Below, one piece after another: positions 1 through 12,890 of a DNA stretch of 64,000 nt. Source of the stretch: Harmonia axyridis (lineage: Eukaryota; Arthropoda; Insecta; Coleoptera; Coccinellidae). The DNA lies in assembly GCF_914767665.1 (NCBI RefSeq), contig NC_059503.1, positions 13,888,001 to 13,952,000 of the forward strand, in the 5' to 3' direction. Each line of letters starts with the position of its first letter. The stretch's first letter is position 1. Position numbers and translations under genes: made by a program. Under the pieces are notes generated by a model. The model saw nothing but the letters and a program-made list of their open reading frames with translations. It ran no database searches and was not told the origin of the DNA.

Positions 1-136
1 TTACTTTTACCCAATGGTTTGAGGGATTTCCTAAGATAAAAGGACGATAATGTAAAATGTCCATTGTTTTGTTCTTGAAATCATAAAACTAGGATAGGAA
101 AATAATGGAATTGTTAGTATCAAAAAGTTTTCTCAC

Positions 137-294
137 CTATGATTCCAATGATTATGGTCTGTGTAATGTTATAGTAGGCCTCGTGTGGTGCCTGATTATC
201 GTCGACGACATCCAACGAAGTGTTATCCGTCAGTGACGCATTCATGTTGTCACGAGGACATGCAGGCTGGTCCCCGCATGTTGCTTCGTCTCCT
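137..294 (-). CDS. Possible first coding exon of a membrane receptor (partial gene)
   Basis: Seen: on the minus strand a T-rich tract ending in TTTGCAG precedes this block, and ATAG|GTGAGA follows it, so it is bounded like an internal exon. A Met codon in good context (ACAAC before ATG, at 245) opens a frame of 36 codons plus one base with three N-glycosylation sequons (NAS, NTS, NIT) and then a hydrophobic run (TIIIGIIG) interrupted by the donor. Inference: a short glycosylated extracellular N-terminus leading into a first transmembrane helix is the usual layout of a class A G-protein-coupled receptor. The subfamily is not recognisable. The rest of the gene would lie left of the window, and 5' noncoding exons would lie to the right, possibly the GC-rich island near 16 kb. 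Two out-of-frame ATGs precede the chosen start. It could be a chance open frame, but both splice sites and the sequon density argue against that. Confidence 0.4.
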
Positions 295-329
295 CTGCAA
301 AAAAAAATAATTAACTTGAGTACAGTTGC

Positions 330-471
330 ACTCATGTTCGATGGTATTCAAATCCGGTGAACAGGATGGCCATAGAAAAGATTGACGCCATGACAATATT
401 ACCACCTCAAATTTAAAGGAATCCTCTTCTAACCAACCATCGTTTGTCCCCCCTATGACATTTAAGAGCAC
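330..471 (-). pseudogene. Tc1-like transposase C-terminal relic
   Basis: The minus-strand frame contains FLWPSCSPDLNTIEHE, the Tc1/DD34E block normally written WP.. SPDLNPIEH.W around the third catalytic acid. Only this fragment remains. It ends directly against the acceptor tract of the possible receptor exon, so it lies in that gene's putative intron. Confidence 0.5.
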
Positions 472-2643
472 CCAAAAAAATTCTCGAAATATTAAGAATT
501 TCAGTTTATGAACGAAAAGAAGTCCAACGTTCCTTCCAGAGGGCAGAGTAATAACCTACAAGAATTCAATTGCATTTTAGACTATATTTATTCTTTAGAA
601 ACGAAACGAAAACATTCTTTAAAGGCATGGAATTTTTGATGACTGCTTGAAATTCTGAGAACTTAACCAGACCAGAGAAAAATTAATTTTATAAACTAGA
701 TATACCGGTGGGACAGATTAATCTGTTGGCCACGTAGACTCATGTTACATTTCAAATATTTCATTTGTGAATCAGACAATATATGCTGTTTAATTTAAAA
801 CATTTTATTGCAGTTACTCACAGGTTTTTTTTTGATAACCGTAATAATGATTTATATATATATATATATATATGGATGAGGGTTATTATTATTGAGAAAA
901 TTTTTTCACAATTATTACTGTGAGGTGAAGAAATTTGGCATCTTGACTGAAATATAATTGCCATCCTGTTGAATCTCGTTCCAAAATGAATATACAATGG
1001 AATCAACAAGCCATAGAAATAATTACCAAAGTTTTCGTAAACTTTTGATTGGAATTGATCCAATTATTTCTTAGGTTGAAAATTCTCTTCATACCTACAT
1101 TTATAAAATTACGAAGTTTTGTAGAAATATGAAACATGAAATGTCGAAAATGATTTGATAAAAATGTTGAGTATCGGATATTAGATATCGTCGTTCAAGT
1201 CTTTTTTGGAGAAAAAGTTACAAGGTAAAATTTAATTCTGTCCTGTCCAACCGGTCGTAAACAAGATCGCTTTCAAACGACAAGGTAATAACGATTGAAA
1301 AACCTCGATTCTCAAAGTGATTTTTCCGAGAAGGTATAATTTTTTTGCGAAAGAAAATCAGTGATATTATTATAAACTTATCGATCAAGCGATTTTTGCA
1401 CGGAATCAAAATCTGCACTGAAGGACCTAGTGATAAAGGTAGTGCACACCCTTAAGTGATTTTTTTGAAAACGATATAAGAATTCCTTCAAATTCGTTGA
1501 TTCACTGACTATTGTCGTAAATGAATTATTTTTGAATTTCTTGCAGGATTTTCAGATGAGTACCGAATTTGGTAAAACAATTTAACAATTCCTGAACTCT
1601 GTTGAAGCTTGTATCTTTCCATAATCAAATGGCATAATGTACTGAACACAAGTGACATGAAATGTAAAAAAATAATAATCAGTGTTGCCATTTAACTATT
1701 TTCACTTGCATAATTCTTATTGGAAAACCATTAATTATTTTCTTCTGACATTTTCAAGCATTTCTTCCTTCACAGAGGACGTGAATATCAGTAAGCCTGC
1801 ATTCCATCTTCGTATAGAATGAAGAATTATATACGGAACCATGTATAGATTCACGTCAGACTTAGTGTCGATATTTCTGATATGTTACTAATTTCTGTGG
1901 CGTAGAAACCATTGTAACATCAACTTCCGAAACAGATGTTTGAACACCAGTGCGTAATTAAATATCGATTAATATGAAGGTTCCGTATGCAGATGAGTTG
2001 TTCCCAAATGTCATAAGCTGGGCTCAACTCATTATTGTCTGATTTATATCGCTTGGAACAACAGAACAGTACAAGACCGCAGATATGTTTGTTGGGACGT
2101 AACATGATATGAGAACTGCTCGACGATGTATGCAATTTGTGCATTCGTATACAGATGTTCCCGTGAAATATTACATTTTTCACGAAGCGGAGATGTTTGA
2201 ATTTCAGATTTGGGCACCAATAGTGAAAATAAGGAAAGGAGTTTTTTCTATGGCTTTGACTTGACGCTTTTTGGAATTGTTGTTTTTTGTATTCACGTGA
2301 AATTTCAACTTGTTCAGATCTGTTATCACTGATATATTATTTTTTTAATCTTCTGCTTGACATCTCACTGATTCGAGTGAAAACTTTTGACAATATTTAT
2401 TTATGGATGTTATTTAATTCAAAGCAATTTAGAGATTCGATCAGGTTGAGATTTTGCGTGTATATATATATTTCAAAATTCATGCAAAATTTCGTACAGA
2501 TAGCGTGAACAGAACCACAGAAAATTCAAGGAAATAAAAACCTTATATTTGAGTGATAATAACCGTATTCAAATTTTACGTTCAGTGATATATAGATAAA
2601 CAGTTCTGTTTCATTTGCAGATGTATTCCATAATGAGAATAGA
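472..2643. other. No gene recognised; short (TA)n microsatellite at about 852-873
   Basis: AT-rich sequence with only short scattered open frames. The sole distinct item is a pure TA dinucleotide run of about 20 bases. It may be intronic if the exon at 137-294 is real. Confidence 0.5.
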
Positions 2644-3056
2644 GTAATAGTTATTTATAATACAAGTGCAGAAGGCATTGATATTCTTCCACGAGTTCAA
2701 AATTCAAAAACGAGCCACGAAGTGGCGAGTTTTGGAATGAACGAGTGGTAGAATGAGCCTTCTGTACGAGTATTATACATTATTTTCTCTAATTCATTGC
2801 ATTTTCATTGAAACTAATGAAATATTTCCATAAATATAATTTAGTGATTTTTGCATTGAAAAATGTTGGTTGGCAGAACTGATTTCTTTAAGGCAAATTG
2901 ATGAATTGACAGATAAAGCCGTGGCGGAAAGTTCGGAGTGCCAACATAGAATAATAAAATATAACCATGAAAACTGTGCGTTTCTGATATATTCTCGCAC
3001 GATTTTGTTCTACAAGATGTGGAAGAATGAACGGAATAACCACAGAATTAGAGAAA
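2644..3056. repeat. Dispersed repeat family C, copy 1 (about 413 bp)
   Basis: Almost identical to 36662-37072 on the same strand, with only a few substitutions and a 1-base indel. The first third (2657-2778) is an imperfect palindrome centred on GCCACGAAGTGGC. The rest starts near TTTCTCTAATTC and ends with its reverse complement GAATTAGAGAAA, so it has 12-bp inverted ends. The open frames in it are broken by the indel, so coding is unlikely. Confidence 0.8.
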
Positions 3057-4252
3057 TAAACTTCTCTCTTTAGCATACAATATTATTGTAACTAGTAAAC
3101 TATTTTTGATCTTGAATGTCATATTATATGACTGGAGAATTAATGAAGAGGGTTTAATTATTACATATTATTCCTTTTTCTACAATCAAATATTAAGACA
3201 ATTCTCACAATGATACTATTACAACTTTTCAGGTTATTGGCAAATGAATTATTCTTAAAAAAATTGATAATTTTCATATTACATAGAAGTTTCATCTTTA
3301 TATTGAGTTTATAAAGTAAACTGAAAATTGTTACTCATCATTTTGTATTCAAAGCAATTGTTTCTAACTCTGTACTCTCTGAAACAACATCATCCCTTTA
3401 GGAAATCCCTAAGAAAATATAGACATGTTCCCAGTGAGATCAAGTCTTTGATCCTTCAGAGTTGAATTTCCGAAGGATCTTTGTGAAAATGTTCCATACG
3501 AGTAGGGCATCGTCAAAGAGCTTTTCTGTCAGTCTCCTCTAACATCTCGACTGTTTTCTTTCTATTCAGACCGCAAGAACTTTAAGTTCAACAAAGGGAA
3601 ATAGATCCCTCTTGTAACTGATTCTGGAAAGGACCAAAATGCTAATCACACCCACGTAATCTTTAAACTTGTGTATCCTGGGAACTTCAGGAGAAATTGA
3701 TAATTTCGAAAATTGAAAATAAAAATATTGAAAGATTACTTATGGCTCTTTCTTGAAACTCATCAAGAAAAATGAGTGCAAGGAATATGGCCAAGACTGA
3801 TAGAAACCATTTCGTTTGGAATTGGCAAGATGCCTGATGGCAGTCGTAACGATAACGAAATATCAAGAAACAGTTAAACATTTCTTTGGATGTTCCCAAA
3901 GATATTCCTGGAAAATTATGATGTCTCATTGATTTTTCACCGAAGATTCTCCGTTTTGCGTGGGTTTGATGATATCTTTGAGATAATACTAGGAATATGG
4001 GATCCTCCAAACTTCAATGAGTGATATATAGACATAACCGTTAATGGTCCATTGCTGCTGAAAATTATACTCTATTTTCTCGAGTTTCCAGTAAATATTT
4101 TTGAATTGAAAGGAGAATCTGGAAATTATGTGAAGAATCAACTGCCTACAAGTAGTTTCAATATTAAGCTAATTTTTCAAATCTTCATTATCAATTATCT
4201 CATGTTTCTTATGTGGTTAGTTTGAACAATCATATAACATATTATAAAATAA
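3057..4252. other. No feature recognised
   Basis: AT-rich sequence. One minus-strand frame of 107 codons (3687-4010) shows no family motif and no splice context. Confidence 0.4.
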
Positions 4253-5581
4253 TGTACAGGGTGTGCAAATAAGCGAGGTGAGAGGCTAAATCTCCTGATC
4301 CACTCATCGTAGAGACTTGCGGTAAAAATTTTACCACTAAAGTATAGAAGAAAACACACTGGAAATTGTTTTGAAGTTCATATCTCTACCGCTAGGGGGC
4401 GTAATTGCTATCGTGGAGTAGAAAAATGCATTTTACTCGAAAATGTTTTATATCAAGTTGAAAAAAAAATATCATCACTGTCATCATTGGAAAATTCTGT
4501 GTCCTTTAAAATTATCTTTTTCGATTTTACGACAGCAAATAAGAGTAGGAAAAAGGGAGAAATCTGACTGATTCAAATGTCTGTAACTTCAGTTTCTAAG
4601 TCAGAAGTTCATTGTTTTGTTCATTTTACTCCGAAATTTCAAATGTAATGAAAGGATTTTCTTAACAGTAACAGAAGTTCCATCAAATTTGCATGAAAAA
4701 ACCTGGAAGTCGCAAAGCGATAGTTTTAGGCGTTCTGGAGTTATGGCCGAAAGAAGATATTCTTCAACTGAAGCAATGCGAAAAACCAAATTGTGTCTTT
4801 AGGTGCTCACAGAAACAAAAATCCCATCAAATTTAGATGAAAAAACCAAAAGGTCGCAAAGCGATAGCTTCAGGCGTTCTGGAAATATGGCCGAAAGAAG
4901 ACACAATTTAGTTTTTCAGTGTATCAGTTGAAGAATATCTTTTTTTCGGCCAGAACGCCTGAAGCTATCACTTTGCGACCTTTTGGTTTTTTCATACAAA
5001 GATAGGATCTGTCAGAACTTAAGACATAATTTGGTTTTTCGCAGTGCATTAGTTGAAGAATGTCTTCTTTCGGCCATAACTTCAGAACGCCTGAAACTAT
5101 CGCTTTGCGACCTGCAAGTTTTTTCATGCGAATTTGATGGAATTTCTTATTTTGTTAAGAAAATCCTATCATTACATTTGAAATTTCGGAGTAAAATGAA
5201 CAAACAATGAACTTCTAACTTAGCGCCCCATATCGAAAGCAGCAGAAACAAATTTATCATGAGTATATTTTGTCCTCAATCAACAAGATATTATCTTTCA
5301 GACGAGATCTAATTTGCTCAAAAATGTTGAGCCAAACTGAAGTTACAGGCATTTCAATCAGTCAGATTTCTTCCTTTCACCTACCCTTATTTGATATCGT
5401 AAAATCGAAAGTGACAATTTAAAAAGATAGAGAATTTTCCAAGTATTACAGTGATGATATTTTTTCGTCCACTTCATATGAAACATTTTCGAGTAAAATT
5501 CATTTTTCTACTCGACGATAGCTATTACGCCTCCTAGCGGTTTCCTAGCCGCTTACCTCGCTTATTTGCCCACCCTGTACA
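4253..5581. mobile_element. Fold-back (long inverted repeat) element, about 1.33 kb
   Basis: The ends are TGTACAGGGTG and its reverse complement CACCCTGTACA. Each arm runs about 600 bp towards a centre near 4920, for instance GCAAATAAGCGAGGT and AAATCTGACTGATT on the left, both inverted on the right. Arms are alignable but diverged, with indels. The central part holds at least four copies of a GTCGCAAAGCGATAG..GGCGTTCTGGA..GGCCGAAAGAAGA subrepeat, two in each orientation. Open frames of 60-75 codons here are by-products of the repeats. No transposase is present, so it would depend on another element. A 3-bp AAT duplication may flank it. Confidence 0.8.
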
Positions 5582-6789
5582 ATGTTGACGTTTGAATCAT
5601 TTTAAATTGTATCGTTTATATCTGAAAAACCCTTCGGTTTGTGTTTCATCGTGTTTTTGAAACAGTGTTCGGTACCAAAAATTTTTTTCGAATTATGTTC
5701 AAATTCAATGGCTAATGGTGAGATCTCCGGAACTATGGCCCAGTTAGAGAAAAATCACATGTTTTCGAGCACTGTTTTCGAATTTGAACCTCTCCAGATA
5801 TTCAGAATTCATTCAGACTTCAGAAAAACCTTATAACATCATAGTTGGTCTTTCGAATAAATATGAGCAAAATCACCTCTAGATTCAAGTTAAACTTTTT
5901 GACGAAAAACTATCACGAATACAAATACCTCATAAATATTTCGTACAACCCTATATTCCTCCGTTATCCTTCCCTTCGAATAAAAATCTACATAGTACCC
6001 CATGAATTCATACAGAATTACAAATCATAAAGATAACCCGCCCACACATTCTTCACAATGTCTCTTGATCTCATTTCCTTCTTCCTTTACCATCTTCAAG
6101 GAAACAAAAGACCGCCGTCACGTTTAAAATCCACTCAAAGCACTCTACACTCACTCAACGACATAAAAAAGCGGTTTAGTTCACGGAATATGTTGTTGAA
6201 AATTTCCTTGGGTGAATGGAACATAATATCATGGTGCCATTTGACCGCCCACTCCAGTAGTTCATTCTTCTGGGTAAATAAAAGTCTGAAAGGTCAAATA
6301 ATCTCGTCCTTGGCATCTCATAGACTACTCGGATAGGGTAACGCAAGGGGTGTTCCATCAATTCTTGACGGGTTGGTTGTTTTAACGACGTTCGGTCACT
6401 AGATATGTTCTGTAATTTACAGAATTTGATAAGGAAGGCAATTCGAGAGGTTTCGAGTGCCTACAGAGTGATCAGATTCAGGTTATGAAGTTTTTGTAGC
6501 CATAATGAATTATTTCTGAATTTGAGGAAGTGTAAAACGATGACGTTCACGTGGAAATTGACACCAATTATTTAGGTTATCAAGTTGATAACTTGGATGT
6601 GATGAGACTAACTGAGACGGAATTCTTTTGATCACAAACTAACATTTTCTTCTTATATAATAGGTGTCATGAAAGGTCTAGGTTTTTGTTGAGCAATTGT
6701 GATGAGTTTTCTCCTTTGAAAGCGATATCATCCATATATCAAGCTCTTGTTAAAAGTAAACTGTCATATTGCAGTGTAATAAGCTCAAT
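5582..6789. other. No feature recognised
   Basis: AT-rich sequence. Frames at 6058-6336 (plus) and 6176-6361 (minus) overlap on opposite strands and have no recognisable motif. Confidence 0.4.
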
Positions 6790-7712
6790 GTAATAAACAA
6801 AGATAGAGGGGGCATATGTCATTGTCACTAAGCAAATTTTATCCCCAACATGAACTATCAAATTTGACATGAAGCGCAAGGAAATGAAAACATACCAGTG
6901 ATACGATATTTCAATCAATTCGCGAGTTTCTCCACGAACAACGCTTTTCTTATGTTCCATAGTCAATCAACGTTTAATATCAACTCAAAATATATTGAGA
7001 TGAATACCTAAATATATCAGAAATTCAGAAAACAAACTTCAAGCGCGCCGAAGGACATGAAACAACGGATGACACTAGGAGAGCAATAGTTGCCAAACCT
7101 TGGATTTCAGCAGGTAGATACAGAAACTATTAAATATTCTGCATACTATAAATTCGACAATAAGGGGAAATATAATAAACTCGATAGAGGGAGAATACGC
7201 AATTTTTACATGTCCCCAACATGATTAGTTTACGTTGTCGGATTGTGATATATTTTCAAATCCACAATTTTACCATATCAATATGAATGTATATTATATT
7301 GAATGAAATATATTTATTTGAGTGATTCCCTATTAAATATGCAAATTTGAATATTTGGAATCCGATATTTTTCCCAATTTTCGAATTTATACTAAGCAGA
7401 ATATGTATTATTTTCTGTATATACCTGCTGAAATCCGAAGTTTGGCAACTATTGCTCTCCTGGTGTCATCGATTGTTTCACGTCTTTTGACACGCTTGAA
7501 GTTTGTTTTCTGAATTTCTGAATATTTAGGTATTCATCTCAATATATTTTGAGTTGATACGAAACGTTGATTCACTATAGGACATAAGAAGTCCGTGCAT
7601 TGTGGAGAAACTCAGGAATTGAGTGAAATATCGTATCACTGATATGTTTTCATTTCCGCGCGCTTCATGTCAAATTTGATAGTCCATGTTGGGGACAAAA
7701 TTTGCTTTCTCT
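6790..7712. repeat. Family A MITE, two truncated copies head to head
   Basis: Copy one (6790 to about 7170) starts TAATAAACAAAGATAGAGGG and reads in forward orientation until it stops mid-element. Copy two begins at about 7171 with AATAAACTCGATAGAGGGAG and reads the reverse orientation up to about 7712, losing its other terminus. Shared landmarks include TCCCCAACATG, CAGTGATACGATATTTC, CTCAAAATATATTGAG and GGATTTCAGCAGGTAGATAC. Together they form a large imperfect palindrome. Confidence 0.8.
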
Positions 7713-8532
7713 GAGGTGCGAGCCGACCCTTATCGCTTGAGACCATTCTAGGTTCAGAATTCAAAAATACAAACATCGTGAAGAAATGATCAATCCACTA
7801 TGTATGAGAACTACCGCTCAAAAAAACCTCGAAATTCATTATGACCAGGTCTTGTCCGTCATTTCATCGACCAGAATTCCACATATGCCGCCATAATTCA
7901 TATCCCCCTGGTGGTATATGCCGAGAACCTGTTCGCTTCCAAATTTGTCGCGGATGCCAGTAACTGTAATCAGTTTTAGCTCGTTTTCACAGCTAAAACA
8001 ATTAGGATGGAATAGGGGTGTTAAGGGATGGAGCAGAAATTCTATTCATTGGGCCCCTCGCTATCGCTCGCCCTAAAACGGCTGTTATGTCGTTCTCGTT
8101 CCGATCGAATATTCGCTTCTGAATCCGGGAATATCTCTTCGCGTTTTGACACGCATATTTTGAAGCTTGGTACTAAGGAGAAAAGAACTGATAAGGCATT
8201 GGCGGTGCAACAGGCCTGGAACTTGAAGTGACGTATTTCAGGCCCTTTTATTTGAGGATCGGCAATTCGGTCCAGTTTGCTGGCCGTCTTGATTCTTGAA
8301 AACATCATAAGGTTGTTCCGCTGAGCTGGGTTTGCCAAAATTCTCTGCAATAAAAATCTCTAAAATGTACTAAGCCGCCTGTACACTCAGCAACCCCAAT
8401 TACTCTCATTGAAAGAGGGATAAATCTTCAGTTATTTCACGAAACAACATAACATTCGCTTTCCAATTAATTGTTAGCCGATGTTTACCCATTCATCATA
8501 TAGAAAATTCCTTAGATATTACATTCGAAACT
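7713..8532. other. No gene recognised; moderately GC-rich patch at 8030-8330
   Basis: The patch holds overlapping short open frames on both strands. On the minus strand it is preceded by TTTTTATTGCAG, so a noncoding exon is possible. It also contains TGACACGCATATTTTGAAGCTTGGTAC-like sequence (8147-8175) resembling the terminal repeat of the mariner at 16.7-17.9 kb. Nothing is decisive. Confidence 0.3.
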
Positions 8533-9670
8533 ATTAGGTGTACAACTTTGCTTCCGCCTTCTTTCAATGGATGGCTGTAGCGGTAAGTGGTAGATCGTAG
8601 ATGTCATAAAATAAGCTCAGGTATTTGTAGACATAACGCCATCAGAATATTCATCGATTTGTGTCTTCATCATAAAGTTATTCTCGATTAAACATGTCAG
8701 CTTACTAGCCAAATTCTCGTCATTTGCGGGAGGTTTTAATTTTCTGCTTTAATATGAAGAAATCTGCGGCTGAGGCTCATCGAATACTCTCAAATACCTA
8801 TGATGCGGCCGCTATTAGTGGAAAAACGTACCGAGGGTAGTTTCAACGCTTCGAGATCGATGATTTTGACGTCGAAGACCTGTGGAAGAAAAAAGGTTTT
8901 CGAAGATGCAGAATTGGAGGCATTATTTGATCTTAACTCGTTTAAAATGCAACAAGAAATGGTAGGATCATTGACAGTGACGCAACAAGCCATTTAAAAT
9001 TGCCTGAAAGTCATAAGAATAATTCAGAAACAAGGAAATTGGGTGCCGTACGAAATGAAGCAGAGAGATGTGAACAGATGCTTGCAAGGTAAAGAAAAGG
9101 ATTTCTGCATCGCATTGTGGCTGAAGACGAAAAATGGGTTCATTACGATAATCCCAAGCGCAGAAAATCATGGGTATATCCCGGCCATGCTTTCACGTCG
9201 ACGACCAAACCGAATATTCACGGTTCCAAGGTCATGCTCAGTATTTAGTGGGACCAGCTCAGCGTAGTGTTTTATGAGTTGTTCAAACCGACTGAAACAA
9301 TCACAGGCAATTGATATCGAACGCAATTAATGCATTTAAGTCGAGCATTGAAAGACAAACGACCGCAATACAACGAGAGACATGATAGAGTGATTTTACA
9401 GCATGACAATGCTCGACCCCATGTTGCGAAAGTGGTCAAGACATACTTGGAAACGTTGAAAGGGGAGGGGAAGTCCTATCCCATTCGCCGTTTTCTTCAG
9501 ACGTTGCTCCCTCGGATTATTACTTGTTTCGATCAATGATACACGGTCTGCCCGACCAGCACTTCCGGTCTTATGAGGAAAAAATTGGATCGTTTCGTGG
9601 ATCGCTTCAAAAAAGGCCAGCGATGGCGACGTATGCAATCACATTTTTCGAAACGTTAAAATATATCAAA
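8533..9670 (+). pseudogene. Mariner transposase relic (mellifera/cecropia-like)
   Basis: Starts with the terminal sequence TTAGGTGTACAACTTTGCTTCC, which recurs at the end of the copy at 63.5 kb. Plus-strand frames can be followed from MKKSAAEAHRIL (8755) through WFQRFEIDDFDVEDLW and HYDNPKRRKSW to ILQHDNARPHVAK (9395-9435), the mariner second-Asp block. The order matches a full mariner protein, but there are many stops and frameshifts, and the SPD..PSDYHLF block after HDNARPH is scrambled. The right terminal repeat is not visible. It cannot encode a working enzyme. Confidence 0.85.
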
Positions 9671-10085
9671 AATTTTGAACTAGTTAACCAGGATAAGTAA
9701 ATCTAAATCGCCCTAACACTTCATCCAGCTGTCAAATACCATTCAATAATATAAATTTTTTGTCACTCGAATACCTTTGTTTTCAGAATGACAATTCCTA
9801 CTCTGCAATAGGCTTTCGTGAAAGCCTTGGTGGAAATGAAACAACGGGTGTGGTGTTAACACCATGTAGATTTGTAGAGGTAGGGGCTGCATATCCTCTT
9901 GTTTGTAATTGGTCTTTCACTGTATGTGGTATGTGGATGGAAGAGGGGAAAACGCTGTCTTTTTTTATGACTTTCAGCATCTTTTATGCATTTATTCCTA
10001 TCACATTAATATTACGCCTTACGATACCAACTTGTCAGCATGACATACCGAAGTTCTCTAACTTTAAGAGCACTTATTAATAATA
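9671..10085. other. No feature recognised
   Basis: A 106-codon plus-strand frame (9760-10080) has no family motif and lacks exon signals. Confidence 0.3.
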
Positions 10086-10868
10086 TAGGGTGTTTTTTTC
10101 GAGGTATATAACTTTAAGGTGGCATTACTGTTCAAGATGGCGACCGATTTAACAGTTGTCAAGTGATTTATTCTCAGTTTGGTTTGGCAATTCATTATGA
10201 ATAGACTCACGCCTGAAAAACGCTTGCAAATTGCAATTTTATTTCGAAAATAATGGTTCTGTGCGGAATACGTATCGCGCACTACGTCCATCTTATTTTG
10301 TTTAGCGATGAAGCGCACTTCTGGTTGAATGGCTACGTCAACAAACAAAACTGCCGCATTTGGAGTGAAGCTAATCCCCAAGTGTATGTCGAAACACCGT
10401 TACATCCAAAAAAACTGACTGTTTGGTGCGCTTTATGGGCTGGTGGAATCATTGGTCCGTACTTCTTCAAAAACAATGATGGCCAGAACGTTACAGTCAA
10501 TGGTGATCGGTATAGAGCCATGATTACTAACTTTTTCATTCTTGAATTGAACAACCATGATGTCCAGCAGCTGTGGTTCCAACAAGACGGCGCAACATAT
10601 CACATCTATGTCTATGCGGATAAGCCACAAACCCTTGACCATTTGGAAGACAACATTCGCCGTGTTATTGCCGACATACGGCCACAAATGTTGGAAAAAG
10701 TCATCGAAAATTGGACGTCCAGATTGGACTACATCCGAGGTCATGCCAGAAATCTTATTTAAAATGTAATGCCACAAGATTATCATGCGGATAAATAAAA
10801 TTCATGTCGATCGAATAATCCATCGTTGTTTTATAGCAATTTAATGTTCTGTAGCTCTTTACATAACA
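10086..10868 (+). mobile_element. DD41D-type mariner derivative, copy 1 (internally deleted, dead)
   Basis: Left end GGGTGTTTTTTTCGAGGTAT follows a TA. The N-terminal helix-turn-helix start MNRLTPEKRLQI (10198) is followed after about 85 bp by FSDEAHFWLNGYVNKQNC, because the stretch between the DNA-binding domain and the first catalytic Asp is deleted and the frame is shifted. The main frame (10253-10762) keeps the first Asp (SDE) and second Asp (QQDGAT), but a second deletion after that removes the third-Asp block seen in copies 2 and 3. The protein continues YADKPQTLDHLEDN. The right end is degraded after TAGCTCTTTACATAACA. Same junction as at 19.16 and 51.4 kb. Confidence 0.85.
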
Positions 10869-12750
10869 AATTGGCGGAGGTGTCGGTAACACGTTTGAGT
10901 TATTTTAACGATGAATGAACTATACGACTCTGCTGAGCTGAAACAGTTGTTTTGCCTTTGTGTAGTTCTCGGCTATTCTGAACAGATTTCACATAAAACA
11001 AATAATATCACCTGAGTAATTTCATACGATATTGTTGTGAATGTATCAAGTTTAATGAATAAATTATTAATTTTCCTGAATACTGGTCTAAGCGTTTTTG
11101 TTTCAAAATTAACATGCACTAAATATAAGAGGAGAATGGTCCATAGAACAACAAAGAATAGCTGCGGATAGTCGCTTTCCTAAAAGCATTTGAATGTAAA
11201 ATTACGATTTCATGCTTTGCGCAAAATTTCATATAGATAGCATCGACTGAGGCTGTGCAAAGATTAGTCAACATTTATGCTGCATGCGAGCTCGCCTCTT
11301 TTTATTTTGATGAATGTTGACATCTTCACATTTCGGTGGAGGTTTGAACCCCCCGGCTACGCCCGTGGCATCGACAAAAACTTATAAAATTCAAGCAAAG
11401 GTGTACGCACTACCATTTTACTCTTTAAGTCCTGGGCCTGACGCACAAATATAATAATTGGTCTTTATTTTTACATAATTGGTCATCTGATAGCACAGCT
11501 CCTTTTTTGTTAGTACCAAGTTTCCAAAGATATTATGCTGACTTTAAATTTGACTCTTGAAAGAAGAAGTTATTACTGACATTGGAGCCCATTTGGAAAG
11601 CAAAGACGAAAATATATACAGAATGTACCTATTACTTCGTATGGTGACTATGTTGAGGAATAATGAGTTTTCCTACAACTGCTATTGAAAGTAACGTATT
11701 CTGCATAGCATACTCAACTTCAAAACTATGTATTGCTCATACTGTGGGAAATATTATTTCTCACGCCACTTTGTCCACACCTCGCTTGGTAGACCAATGA
11801 AATTGGGCTCTTGAGTCGTTTCAATGGAAACGCAATAAATTAGCACATACTGTCAACGAAGGCCATTTTGATTTGAATCAAGTTCATTACTCGAATTATT
11901 GAAATTTGTGCAGTTGTAGGAAAAGTATCGTGTGTTTGCGGCACTCGCGAGAAAAGTTGGACTTTCCCCAATTGTTGCACAATATAATATTTTACTGATT
12001 AGGCCCTGGGCGCATTGAGTGAAGTGTCACTTTGAGAACATAATAAGTCATCCTGTAATTTTTTCTCTTGTTATTATCTGAACGAAATAAACAGCTGTTT
12101 TCATGACAATTCCATTCAGAATAATGAACCGAAGCCCCAAGTGCAATTCCTCACATTGCTCGCGAGATGTCTCTGTCAGAGAATTGAATTTCTAAGGAAC
12201 AATGCCTCATTGTACGTTTTCATATCACCGGTCTGTTATCAAAACTAAATGTCAGAAAATGGCACGGAATGACGAAACAATATAAGGACGGAGTATTCAA
12301 TCCAGAACCGAAGGGGACAATGAAGTCGATAGCGTATAAAGTTTCGTACGCCTGCAACGTGAATCTCATCATTGAATGCCGGGATCGAAAATGGCTTTCG
12401 AGATCATCTCGATCCTTCTTCTACGGAATGAATATAAAGAGAGTCCCTTCTGTTCGATTTTTCAGGGTTCTATACCTCAGAATACGAAATACAAAACCCT
12501 ATAGACTCGCTCTCTTCTCTTGGTGCAGTGAACCTGAAACACGGGGATTTCGAAAAACAACGCTTGAGTCGAGGGACCCCTTTTTTGGTTAACCCGCCAC
12601 TGGAATGAAATATTCAACCTTGAAAATTTTTGAGTGAAATATTATTGTAAAGTATATTTATTTCAGCAAGGACATGACGTCACTGATGACGTACACTGAT
12701 TGTGAGTATTTATTTTATTTGTGATAATAATTGGTTTTGGTCTCAGATAA
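10869..12750. other. No gene recognised
   Basis: Contains a TTAGTACCAAG...AAATTTGAC stretch near 11510-11555 resembling the mariner end seen at 17.84-17.89 kb, possibly a solo end. An unassigned 107-codon plus-strand frame lies at 12269-12592. Confidence 0.3.
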
Positions 12751-12890
12751 GTATAATCATAGATAGAGGGGGCATTTTCATCAAGCGAATAATATCCCCA
12801 ACATGAATCATCAAATTTGACATAAAGAGGGAACTGAAAACACATATCAGTGATAAGATATTGGGTTGGTCCACAAAGAACACTGGTTCA
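12751..12890 (+). repeat. Family A MITE fragment (left end)
   Basis: Begins ATCATAGATAGAGGGGGC, with TCCCCAACATG and ATCAAATTTGACAT in the family order, then stops at about CCACAAAGAACAC. Confidence 0.7.

Noticed and set aside
3687..4010. 107-codon minus-strand frame
   Set aside because: No family motif, no exon signals, and AT-rich composition like its surroundings.
4601..5210. Four similar 60-75-codon frames on both strands, considered as a small gene family
   Set aside because: They are repeat copies within the fold-back element; frames are out of register and lack starts in common.
11280..11375. TTTGAACCCCCCGGCTACGCCCG, considered as a tRNA T-arm
   Set aside because: No acceptor stem, D-arm or anticodon arm could be placed around it.
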